A stretch of DNA of 34,146 nucleotides, taken from NCBI GenBank assembly GCA_945644815.1, contig CALZFA010000004.1:1-34146 (forward strand). Direction: 5' to 3'. This document shows, piece after piece, positions 26,707 to 34,146 of this stretch. Numbering within the stretch: position 1 is the first letter of the stretch; every line of letters begins with the position of its first letter. Source of the DNA: an uncultured Clostridia bacterium (lineage in GTDB: Bacteria; Bacillota; Clostridia; Peptostreptococcales; Anaerovoracaceae). Under the pieces are notes generated by a model. The model made no database searches and had not been told where the DNA came from. It saw only the letters and a list, made by a program, of their open reading frames with translations. The translations under genes and the position numbers were made by a program.

Positions 26707-27654
26707 TTATTTAACAAGAGTTGAGTATTTTTCTCCCATTTTATAAGGCTTGTACGAAAGCTTTGTCTGACGCAGGTTTTCCATTCCCATATCCTCTTCG
26801 CGATTGACATACACAGTCTCTTCAGGCAAGCGTTTACAGAATTCGTTGTTAATGGCCTGATAAAGTCCTCTTATTCTGTCATCAGCTTTTTCAACATGGA
26901 CAATTACCGTCTCCTTATCTGTAGAACGAGCAAATTCTCCTATGGTAACAGCCTCAATTTTACCGCCGATTCTTATTATCCCCGTCAGAAGTCCTTTCCC
27001 CACAAATTTAAGGAGTTCATCTATCGCCACATTTTCCATCTCAAGAATGTCTTTCCACTCCTCCGGCGTCTCCCCCAGCTTGTACTCATTTTTGCTGCGG
27101 ATGTACTCCCGGATTTCGGGAACCATGTCAGGAGTGGCTTCCTCATAAGTAAAGTCATAATTACGCATGAAAAAGTTCAGATGATTTTTCTTTTGGTGCA
27201 GCTTGCGTCCCCTTAAGGTTATCAGGTCTTCCTTAAGATATATATAGTCGTCGTCATCCCTGTCGTGTTGAGGGTTTACTGCATCACCCATAGCTTCGGA
27301 AAGATAATGAACAAGGTGCCCCGGAATCAGACTTATATACAGCTGCTGCCCCCTTGCTTCAAAAATATTCTTTGCCTCGCCTATGGTGTATCTGAGCGCC
27401 TTAATGTCATATTCCCCGGTTCTGGTCAGCGGAAAGGACATGAAATATTCTCTTTCATCTTCACCTACATCGCCTCTTCCGGCTATGCACAGATATTCCC
27501 CTATAATCTGCCAGCTCAGATGATGGGTGTTTCTCCATATATAGTTTGCCAGGAATGTGTGTCCGGATGATTGATAGTCGTATCCGTCAAAATATTCTTT
27601 AAGCAGTTTTTCATCTGCTTCTGTAAGGTTGTTAAAGGTCTTTTTAAAAATCAT
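26707..27654 (-). CDS. DUF2156-family protein (GNAT-like/phosphatidylglycerol lysyltransferase C-terminal-like)
   Basis: FDGYDYQSSGHTFLANYIWR, LHQKKNHLNFFMRNYDF, YQAINNEFCKRLPEETVYVNREEDMGMENLRQTKLSYKP. Confidence 0.85.
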   Translation of the reverse strand: MIFKKTFNNLTEADEKLLKEYFDGYDYQSSGHTFLANYIWRNTHHLSWQIIGEYLCIAGRGDVGEDEREYFMSFPLTRTGEYDIKALRYTIGEAKNIFEARGQQLYISLIPGHLVHYLSEAMGDAVNPQHDRDDDDYIYLKEDLITLRGRKLHQKKNHLNFFMRNYDFTYEEATPDMVPEIREYIRSKNEYKLGETPEEWKDILEMENVAIDELLKFVGKGLLTGIIRIGGKIEAVTIGEFARSTDKETVIVHVEKADDRIRGLYQAINNEFCKRLPEETVYVNREEDMGMENLRQTKLSYKPYKMGEKYSTLVK

Positions 27655-27689
27655 AAATATCTTCTATCTTTTGCTTCTAATCTTCAGAT

Positions 27690-28241
27690 CTATTTGATGA
27701 TAGCCGAAACAGCCTTAAATTCAGCTGCCCCGGAACTTCCGAGAAGTTCATAAAGAATGCTTTCTCCGCAGGTGACGACCACTCCTGCCTCTTCCATTCT
27801 TCTGAGCGAAAGCTCCCTGTTTGCAGGGTTTCTCGACTGAACGCAATCTGCAGGAACAAAAACAGTAAACCCGTTTTCAAGCAGATCAAGTGCCGTCTGT
27901 TCCACGCAGATGTGGGTTTCAATCCCCATGATTATCACTGTTTTCCTTTCCGTTCTTTTCAGCGCATCCCTGTATTCTTTGTTTGCCCAGGCACTGAATG
28001 TATTCTTATCTATAGGCTGGAACTCTCCGAGAGCTTCCGCCACGGGAGCGACGGTTTTTCCCAATCCTTTTTCATACTGAGTGGTAACCAGCTTGGGAAT
28101 TCCCATCACATCCAGTCCTGCAGCCAATTTTATTGCAGCGGCCTCTGTCTTATCAGCCTCAAACATGGCAGGCAGCAGTTTTTCCTGAAAATCTATGGCC
28201 GTAAGTACGACATCTTCTCTCTTTATTCTCTTAATACTCAT
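27690..28241 (-). CDS. Isochorismatase-family cysteine hydrolase
   Basis: AIDFQEKLLPAM, MGIETHICVEQTALDLLENG catalytic Asp/Cys context. Confidence 0.9.
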   Translation of the reverse strand: MSIKRIKREDVVLTAIDFQEKLLPAMFEADKTEAAAIKLAAGLDVMGIPKLVTTQYEKGLGKTVAPVAEALGEFQPIDKNTFSAWANKEYRDALKRTERKTVIIMGIETHICVEQTALDLLENGFTVFVPADCVQSRNPANRELSLRRMEEAGVVVTCGESILYELLGSSGAAEFKAVSAIIK

Positions 28242-29008
28242 TACAGCTTAATCTCCCATTTCTTTATTTCTTCCAAACCTTGATAGTCATTAAGATCATA
28301 TTTTATCATTGAAATCACCGCATAGCCTTTTTTCACCAGCAAGGCGTCGGTATCACCGTTCCAGTCGGGGGAATCCATTGGCTTTCCCGAATATCTGTAT
28401 GTAACAGAATTTTGGTTTTTTTCAACGACATTAAAACTCTCTTCGTACTGCATGACCCCCAGTGTGGCAGCAGTTACTCCCTTTATTTCCTTTTCCGGAA
28501 GGTCAGGTGTATTGATGCTTATAACCTTCCTCTGATTCTCTGCCTTCATGGCAAAAGGTAAAATCCGCTCTGCAAAGGAACACGCTGCATCAAAATGTTC
28601 AGGTTCATGGGAGGCAACGGATACCGCTACTGCCGGCTTTCCTAAAAAAGCCCCTTCCGCCGCAGCAGACACAGTCCCCGAATACATGGTGTCGCTGCCA
28701 AGATTTCCTCCGTGATTTATACCTGAATACACAATGTCGATTTCTATGCCTCTTTCGTGCAAGGCATATATGCCCAGTTTCACGCAGTCTGCCGGAGTCC
28801 CGTCAACAGAGTATGCCTCCTTGACTCCGGGAAAATCTTCTCTGGTAATCGTCAGATTATTTCCGATGGTGAGGGCATGGCTGCTGGCGCTGCGCTGTCT
28901 GTCAGGCGCAAAAACATAAACATCCCCCTCTTTGCCAAGAGTCGACGCAAGTCTTCTTATTCCTTCTGCCTTTATTCCGTCGTCGTTTGCAACAAGTATA
29001 TTCATCAA
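28241..29008 (-). CDS. surE: 5'/3'-nucleotidase SurE
   Basis: ILVANDDGIKAEGIRRLA, FAPDRQRSASSHALTI, YSVDGTPADCVKLGI, SGINHGGNLGSDTMYSGTVSAAAEG. Confidence 0.96.
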   Translation of the reverse strand: MMNILVANDDGIKAEGIRRLASTLGKEGDVYVFAPDRQRSASSHALTIGNNLTITREDFPGVKEAYSVDGTPADCVKLGIYALHERGIEIDIVYSGINHGGNLGSDTMYSGTVSAAAEGAFLGKPAVAVSVASHEPEHFDAACSFAERILPFAMKAENQRKVISINTPDLPEKEIKGVTAATLGVMQYEESFNVVEKNQNSVTYRYSGKPMDSPDWNGDTDALLVKKGYAVISMIKYDLNDYQGLEEIKKWEIKL

Positions 29009-29733
29009 TCCAAATCCATTACCTTTCCTATACTGTCATTTATGACTAAATCCGCCTTACTGTCGTAAGGTGTGGATTGTTTATTGATCAGTACTAATTT
29101 ATTACCCCTAAAATACCTTATCAAACCTGCGGCCGGATAAACCACCAAAGAAGTTCCTCCGATTATCAGAGTGTCCGCCTTCTCAATAGCACTGACAGCA
29201 CCCATCATGCAATCATCATCAAGCGCTTCTTCATAAAGGACAACATCCGGCTTAACAGTTCCACCGCATTTTTTGCATTTAGGTATTTGTCCTTTGCAGT
29301 TTGCTTCATCCATGATATAGTCCAGGTTATAGAATTCTCCGCAGTCCATACAGTAGTTTCTCAGCACGGAACCATGAAGTTCATAAACATTTCCGCTGCC
29401 TGCTTTCTGATGAAGGCCGTCAATATTCTGCGTAATCACGGCTTTAAGCTTTCCTGCCTCTTCCAGCCTGGCCAGAGCTCTATGCGCCTTATTAGGCTCT
29501 GCATCCCGGTAAATAAGGTTGTTTTTATAGTAATCAAAGAAAGTCTCCGTATGCCTTAGAAAAAAGCTGTGAGAAAGCATTTCCTCCGGCGAACGTCCGT
29601 ATTTTTGCTGTGCATTGTAGAGGCCGCTTTCCGAGCGAAAATCAGGAATATTGCTTTCTGTCGAAACTCCGGCTCCTCCGAAGAATACAATGTTTTGACT
29701 ATTATCTATTATTTCTCTCAGTCTTTTATCCAT
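29005..29733 (-). CDS. Sir2-family NAD-dependent protein deacylase
   Basis: FFGGAGVSTESNIPDFRS, TQNIDGLHQKAG, ELHGS, CMDC/CKKC zinc site. Confidence 0.95.
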   Translation of the reverse strand: MDKRLREIIDNSQNIVFFGGAGVSTESNIPDFRSESGLYNAQQKYGRSPEEMLSHSFFLRHTETFFDYYKNNLIYRDAEPNKAHRALARLEEAGKLKAVITQNIDGLHQKAGSGNVYELHGSVLRNYCMDCGEFYNLDYIMDEANCKGQIPKCKKCGGTVKPDVVLYEEALDDDCMMGAVSAIEKADTLIIGGTSLVVYPAAGLIRYFRGNKLVLINKQSTPYDSKADLVINDSIGKVMDLD

Positions 29734-29756
29734 ACTACATCCTCCCCTGTTTTTTG

Positions 29757-29786
29757 TTGCTTATAGTATATCATTTATGGTACAAT
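29757..29786 (+). promoter_or_regulatory. Candidate promoter for the patatin gene
   Basis: TTGCTT-N18-TACAAT. Confidence 0.35.
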
Positions 29787-29821
29787 TTTGGTAGATAATT
29801 TCAAGGATTGGGGGAAATTAA

Positions 29822-30973
29822 ATGTCGGCAAACGGAAAGAAGAAAACAGCCCTGGTACTGTCCGGAGGCGGAGCCAGAGGCGCCTACGAAGCAGGTGTGT
29901 GGCAAGCCTTGACCGAGCTGGGAATAGAAATAGATATCATAACCGGAACCTCTGTAGGTGCCATAAATGCAGCCATGATCGCTCAGGGCGAACTGGAACT
30001 TGCCTGTAATCTTTGGAAGGAAATGGAGACCCATATGGTTTTTGATGTTCCGGAAGGCAGTCAGCCCTTTGACTATGCCAGAGAAATTGTATTCAACCAC
30101 GGTGCCGGCACATCAGGATTGAAGGAGCTTATGGAAAAGTATATTGACGAGGAAAAGGTGAGAAATTCTCCTGTGGACTTTGGCATCACTGCAGTTTCCT
30201 TGCCTGATTTTAAGGCTCATCTTCTCTTTAAAGAGGATATTCCTCCCGGCAGACTGATTGACTTTATCATGGCCAGCGCTTCAGCATTTCCCGCCATCCA
30301 CAGCTACCCTATCGACGGTACTGAATATATTGACGGAGGCTACGCAGATGTGCTGCCTATAGATATGGCTCTTTCCAAAGGTGCTACCCATGTTATCGCT
30401 GTAAACTTGAGAGGTTACGGTATAATTGATCAGGATGCGGTAAAAGCGGCGCCTAACCTTGTCTGGATTGAGTCGCCTTGGGAACTGGGCCTTCAGTTTG
30501 TATTTGATGTGGATAATGCAAGACGTCTTTTGAGGCTGGGATATCTTGACACACTTAAGGCCTACGGCGTATTGGACGGAACCTATTATGCCTTCGGGCA
30601 CGGCTCTTTTGACAAGACCACCACCAAAATGGCTGATGCCTGTGCCAAGATTTTTGAAATGGATCCTACTCTTCTATATACAAAGGAAACCTTCCTTGAA
30701 AAACTTTCCGATGCTCTGGCAGCATCTCAAGCAGAAGCCGAAGAGGCGCTGGAAAGCTATCGCACAGCTCCCCGTCACCGCCCTGCTTCTGAAATCAAGG
30801 AACTCATCAAAAACATCAAAAGCATCGCCAACCAGCAAGTGCTCACTTATATAATAGCCGACGCTCTCAAAGAAAAAGGCCAGGACAGTATTTTCCTGAC
30901 GAGGCCTGTTTTCAAATTACTTTCAGAGCAGATACCTGCCGCCAGATTTTTAGTCAAATACGAACTGGTATAG
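29822..30973 (+). CDS. Patatin-like phospholipase family protein
   Basis: LVLSGGGARGAYEAGVWQAL oxyanion loop, GTSVGAINA nucleophile elbow, DGGYADVLPI catalytic Asp. Confidence 0.93.
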   Translation: MSANGKKKTALVLSGGGARGAYEAGVWQALTELGIEIDIITGTSVGAINAAMIAQGELELACNLWKEMETHMVFDVPEGSQPFDYAREIVFNHGAGTSGLKELMEKYIDEEKVRNSPVDFGITAVSLPDFKAHLLFKEDIPPGRLIDFIMASASAFPAIHSYPIDGTEYIDGGYADVLPIDMALSKGATHVIAVNLRGYGIIDQDAVKAAPNLVWIESPWELGLQFVFDVDNARRLLRLGYLDTLKAYGVLDGTYYAFGHGSFDKTTTKMADACAKIFEMDPTLLYTKETFLEKLSDALAASQAEAEEALESYRTAPRHRPASEIKELIKNIKSIANQQVLTYIIADALKEKGQDSIFLTRPVFKLLSEQIPAARFLVKYELV

Positions 30974-30999
30974 GCCTATGAGAATCAGGAGGTCATAAA

Positions 31000-32385
31000 T
31001 TGAAACCCGTCATACTGAGCCAGAAGGAAAACAGTGATTTCTTATATGTCCAGCTTTATGAGGCTATTAAGGAGGATATCCTTTCCGGAGATATGACCGC
31101 AGGAGAGAAGCTTCCATCCCTTCGCAGCCTTTCAAAGGAGCTTGGAATCAGCATTACAACCACTGAGCTTGCATATAATCAGCTCCTGGTGGAGGGCTAT
31201 GTCATCAGCAAACCTCAGTCAGGTTATTATGTAGCAAGCATAAATCCGGAAGCAGGATTACCGGACGGGCGCCTCATAAAATCTGCTCCTGCCAACCTTG
31301 AAGACTACACTTTTGAAGAATCACCATATATAACTGACCTTTCATGTTTTGACTTCGGCAAGTGGAAAAAGTGTGCCGCAAGAGTTTTTAACGATTATTC
31401 GTCACTGCTTTTGTTTGAGAGCGACCCTCAGGGAGAACCTGCCCTGCGGTACGAAATCTCCAAATATGTCTATCGTTTCAGAGGTGTTACGGCAAGTCCC
31501 GAGCGTATCGTTATCGGTGCAGGAACCCAGCAGATTACAAGCCATCTTTCCAGAATTCTGAAAAGAATGGGAATAAATCACGTATCCCTGGAGGCCCCCG
31601 GATATCTGCCGGTACAGAGCATGTTCCGGGATGCCGGATTTAATGTTTCCCATATTCCAGTGGAACGTGACGGCATAGATATTTCAAAGCTTCCGGCAAA
31701 CATCAGCTCTGCAGTGTATGTAAGCCCTTCCAATCAGTTCCCTACCGGTGCAGTTATGCCCGTAGGGCGCCGTTATCAGCTCCTTGACTGGGCATGCGAT
31801 AACAACAGCATAATCATCGAAGACGACTACGACAGCGAACTGAGATATTTCGGAAAGCCGGTTCCTGCCATGCAGGGATTGGATAAGCATGGTCGTGTTG
31901 TTTATCTGGGCTCTTTTTCATCTACCCTTTTCCCTGCTATTAAAATTTCCTACATGGTTCTGCCGGAGGAAATGGCGGAGATATTCAGAGGCATAAAGAA
32001 TCAGTACACTCAGACCTGTTCCAAATCAGAGCAGCTGACCCTTGCTTTTTTTATGGAAGACGGCTACTATTATACAAATATAAAAAGGCTGCGCAGTCTC
32101 TATGCCCAGAAGCTTCAGGCGGTTATTCAAGCCTTTGCCCGACATGCTGCAGGCAGTGTGGAGCCTGTGGATACACAGTCCGGAATCAGCCTGACTGTGA
32201 AAGTCCATTCAATGAAAAAAGCCTCGCTGCTGTGCATCGAGGCAAGGTCCGTAGGGCTTCAGATGGTTCCCCTTTCCCAGGTTTCTGACCAGAGCACCAG
32301 CGCCCTTATTTTTTACTACAATCAGATACCATCAGAGCGCATCGACGAATGTGTGGGCAGGCTGACCGATATATGGTTCAGTTAA
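31000..32385 (+). CDS. MocR-type regulator (GntR wHTH + PLP-dependent aminotransferase-like domain)
   Basis: GEKLPSLRSLSKELGISITTTELAYNQLLVEGYV wHTH; PSNQFPTGAVMPVGRR and IIEDDYDSEL; TTG start with AGGAGG SD. Confidence 0.93.
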   Translation: MKPVILSQKENSDFLYVQLYEAIKEDILSGDMTAGEKLPSLRSLSKELGISITTTELAYNQLLVEGYVISKPQSGYYVASINPEAGLPDGRLIKSAPANLEDYTFEESPYITDLSCFDFGKWKKCAARVFNDYSSLLLFESDPQGEPALRYEISKYVYRFRGVTASPERIVIGAGTQQITSHLSRILKRMGINHVSLEAPGYLPVQSMFRDAGFNVSHIPVERDGIDISKLPANISSAVYVSPSNQFPTGAVMPVGRRYQLLDWACDNNSIIIEDDYDSELRYFGKPVPAMQGLDKHGRVVYLGSFSSTLFPAIKISYMVLPEEMAEIFRGIKNQYTQTCSKSEQLTLAFFMEDGYYYTNIKRLRSLYAQKLQAVIQAFARHAAGSVEPVDTQSGISLTVKVHSMKKASLLCIEARSVGLQMVPLSQVSDQSTSALIFYYNQIPSERIDECVGRLTDIWFS

Positions 32386-33542
32386 AATTTTATATCGTCG
32401 CTCGAAAACTCCACATTGCCCTCTACATCCACAAACACCGCCTCAAAACCATCGAGGCTCTTTACAAGTTCCATACCCTTGTCCATGCCCAGGACAAGGC
32501 AGGTGGTGCTGAGACCGTCGCAGTCGGCAGACTTGCCTCTGTCTGCAATTATAGTCACGGAAAGTACATCTGTCTCAACCGGATATCCCGTCTTTACATC
32601 CAAAATATGATGATATCTGACACCGTCCTTCTCAAAGTACCTTTCATAGGTGCCTGAGGTAACGACGGTTTTGTCTTTGCACGGAACTACTCCTAAAAGT
32701 TCTCCCTTGTCTGACAGAGGATTCCTTATGCCCACATTAAAGTCTTCTGTATTCTCAGTTGAGGTGACATCCTCCGATGCAGTCACAAGGCAGGATGTCT
32801 TGGCTCCGACGGCAACGATATTTCCGCCCAGGTCCACAATGGCACTTACTACCCCACGGCTTTCAAGATATTCGGCCACCTTATCGGCAATATATCCCTT
32901 TGCAATTCCCCCCAGATTAATTTCTGTCTCCGGGTCTGTCAAGCTGACCTTTTGACCATCTATCACAATGTTTTTATAATTTACATGAGCCACTGCTTCT
33001 TTTAAATTTTCTTCTTCAGGGACAATGCCGCCTTCATGACCTGTTTCTTCGCCATCGTGAAAGTCCCAGAGATCGGTAACCTTTCCTATTGTTATATCAA
33101 AAGCACCTCCCGAAAGCTCACCGAACCCCATGCCTTTTTTAAGAACTTCTATAGTCTCTTTACTGACGGTGACTGCTTTCCCGCCTGCATCGTTTATTCT
33201 GGCAATGTCGCTGGTTTCGATGGTCTTACTGAGCATATTTTCGTATTTCGTGCAGATTTTGAAAGCATCAGTGATAATAAGATAACACTCCTTTTCAAGT
33301 TCTTCGGCGCTCATTGCTGCCAGCCTGCCATCCGCATCCTCCATCCCGTAGATGGTGACAGTGCAGATAGTATCAAGATAAAAACCGGTTTTTGAAACGC
33401 CTTGATTTGCGGCTGCATTTTGACCGTTGGACATGCATCCCGTTTGTGTTATAATTAAGACGAAAGCAGTAAGTAACAGTCCTGCTTTTACGATAAAATT
33501 ATTTGTTGAAAATTTTTTCATTTTGATTAAAGCCTTTCTCAT
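32382..33542 (-). CDS. apbE: FAD:protein FMN transferase (ApbE), lipoprotein
   Basis: Lipobox ITQTGCMS, LDTICTVTIYG, INLGGIAKGYIADKVAEYL, HHILDVKTGYPV; actual start may be 33521. Confidence 0.92.
   Translation of the reverse strand: MRKALIKMKKFSTNNFIVKAGLLLTAFVLIITQTGCMSNGQNAAANQGVSKTGFYLDTICTVTIYGMEDADGRLAAMSAEELEKECYLIITDAFKICTKYENMLSKTIETSDIARINDAGGKAVTVSKETIEVLKKGMGFGELSGGAFDITIGKVTDLWDFHDGEETGHEGGIVPEEENLKEAVAHVNYKNIVIDGQKVSLTDPETEINLGGIAKGYIADKVAEYLESRGVVSAIVDLGGNIVAVGAKTSCLVTASEDVTSTENTEDFNVGIRNPLSDKGELLGVVPCKDKTVVTSGTYERYFEKDGVRYHHILDVKTGYPVETDVLSVTIIADRGKSADCDGLSTTCLVLGMDKGMELVKSLDGFEAVFVDVEGNVEFSSDDIKF
33427..33455 (+). promoter_or_regulatory. Promoter within apbE driving the NusG-II/Gx genes
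   Basis: TTGGAC-N17-TATAAT on plus strand about 100 nt upstream of ATG 33553. Confidence 0.5.
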
Positions 33543-33552
33543 AGGAGTTTAT

Positions 33553-33927
33553 ATGATAAAAAAAGCCGATATTATTTTACTGATTGTTATTCTGGCCGTA
33601 GGTATTCCCCTGGCCGTACTTTCTCTTTCCTCCGGCACCGGCGGCGACAAAGTTAAGATTTCTCTGAACGGGAAAGTATACGGTACCTACCCTCTCCATG
33701 AGGACAGGGTAATCGAAGTGTCCGAAGACGGCCACACTAATCATATTACCATAAAAGACGGTCAGGTTTCAATGTCTTATTCCACCTGCCGCAACCAGGT
33801 GTGCGTAAATACGGGTGCAATTTCCGAGACAAAGGATGCCATTGTGTGCCTGCCCAACCGGGTAGTTGTGGAAATCATCTCTTCAGTTAATGGCAAAGGA
33901 GGTGATGCCGATGTCATCTCAGGATAG
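33553..33927 (+). CDS. NusG domain II-containing membrane-anchored protein
   Basis: N-terminal TM, ISLNGKVYGTYPL, CRNQVCVNTGAI, IVCLPNRVVVEI; AGGAG SD before ATG 33553 (ORF track start 33427). Confidence 0.85.
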   Translation: MIKKADIILLIVILAVGIPLAVLSLSSGTGGDKVKISLNGKVYGTYPLHEDRVIEVSEDGHTNHITIKDGQVSMSYSTCRNQVCVNTGAISETKDAIVCLPNRVVVEIISSVNGKGGDADVISG

Positions 33928-34146
33928 CTCCCATGGAATACGCAGACGGAGCTCATCACAAAACACGCGGAGACTGGCTTTCGGTGCCATGTTCACCGCT
34001 CTTGCCATAATTTTTTCCTATGTGGAATTTCTGATTCCACTGCCTGTTCCCGTTCCCGGCATAAAGCTTGGCCTTGCCAATCTTGTGATTATAATAGCAA
34101 TTTACAGAATGGGCTTTAAATATGCCTTTACCATAAACTGCGTGCG
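33911..34146 (+). CDS. Gx transporter family protein (heptaprenyl diphosphate synthase component I-like), truncated by window edge
   Basis: ATG 33911: MSSQDSSHGIRRRSSSQNTRRLAFGAMFTALAIIFSYVEFLIPLPVPVPGIKLGLANLVIIIAIYRMG; open to window end. Confidence 0.8.
   Translation, partial: MSSQDSSHGIRRRSSSQNTRRLAFGAMFTALAIIFSYVEFLIPLPVPVPGIKLGLANLVIIIAIYRMGFKYAFTINCV

Noticed and set aside
26616-26810. 64-aa minus-strand ORF
   Set aside because: Overlaps the end and terminator of the DUF2156 gene in another frame; no support
27677-27922. 81-aa minus-strand ORF inside the isochorismatase gene
   Set aside because: Alternate frame of a conserved gene; no SD or homology

Overview
The window looks like chromosomal DNA from a Clostridia-class Firmicute, possibly Anaerovoracaceae/Family XIII-like; this is a low-confidence guess from gene content. 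About 33 protein-coding genes are supported. No rRNA, tRNA, CRISPR array or obvious transposon was seen. From left to right: pstSCAB phosphate importer (minus strand); a Tet(M)-like translational GTPase fused to a Rae1/YacP-type NYN endonuclease domain; an operon of a TM1266-like ACT regulator, an NMT1/SsuA-type binding protein and a fused permease-ATPase; tagO/wecA-like, dCMP deaminase, truA, yhbY and an A24 prepilin peptidase; an AspT/YidE-type transporter; an ECF sigma factor with two tandem zinc-finger anti-sigma-like proteins; a methyltransferase with a C-terminal membrane anchor, next to glnS; ybaK, DUF1836, ogt, thiolase, DUF2156, isochorismatase, surE and sir2; patatin and a MocR-type regulator; and an apbE / NusG-domain-II / Gx-transporter locus that runs off the right edge. 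The strongest points for follow-up are: (1) the Tet-like GTPase-Rae1 fusion, (2) a riboswitch-like attenuator leader in front of the TM1266/ABC operon, with promoter, 12-bp P1 helix overlapping the terminator arm, terminator and SD all visible, (3) a PstS whose two halves are circularly permuted, (4) the methyltransferase-membrane fusion, and (5) the sigma/duplicated anti-sigma module. All calls come from reading the sequence and recalled family motifs; no searches were run.
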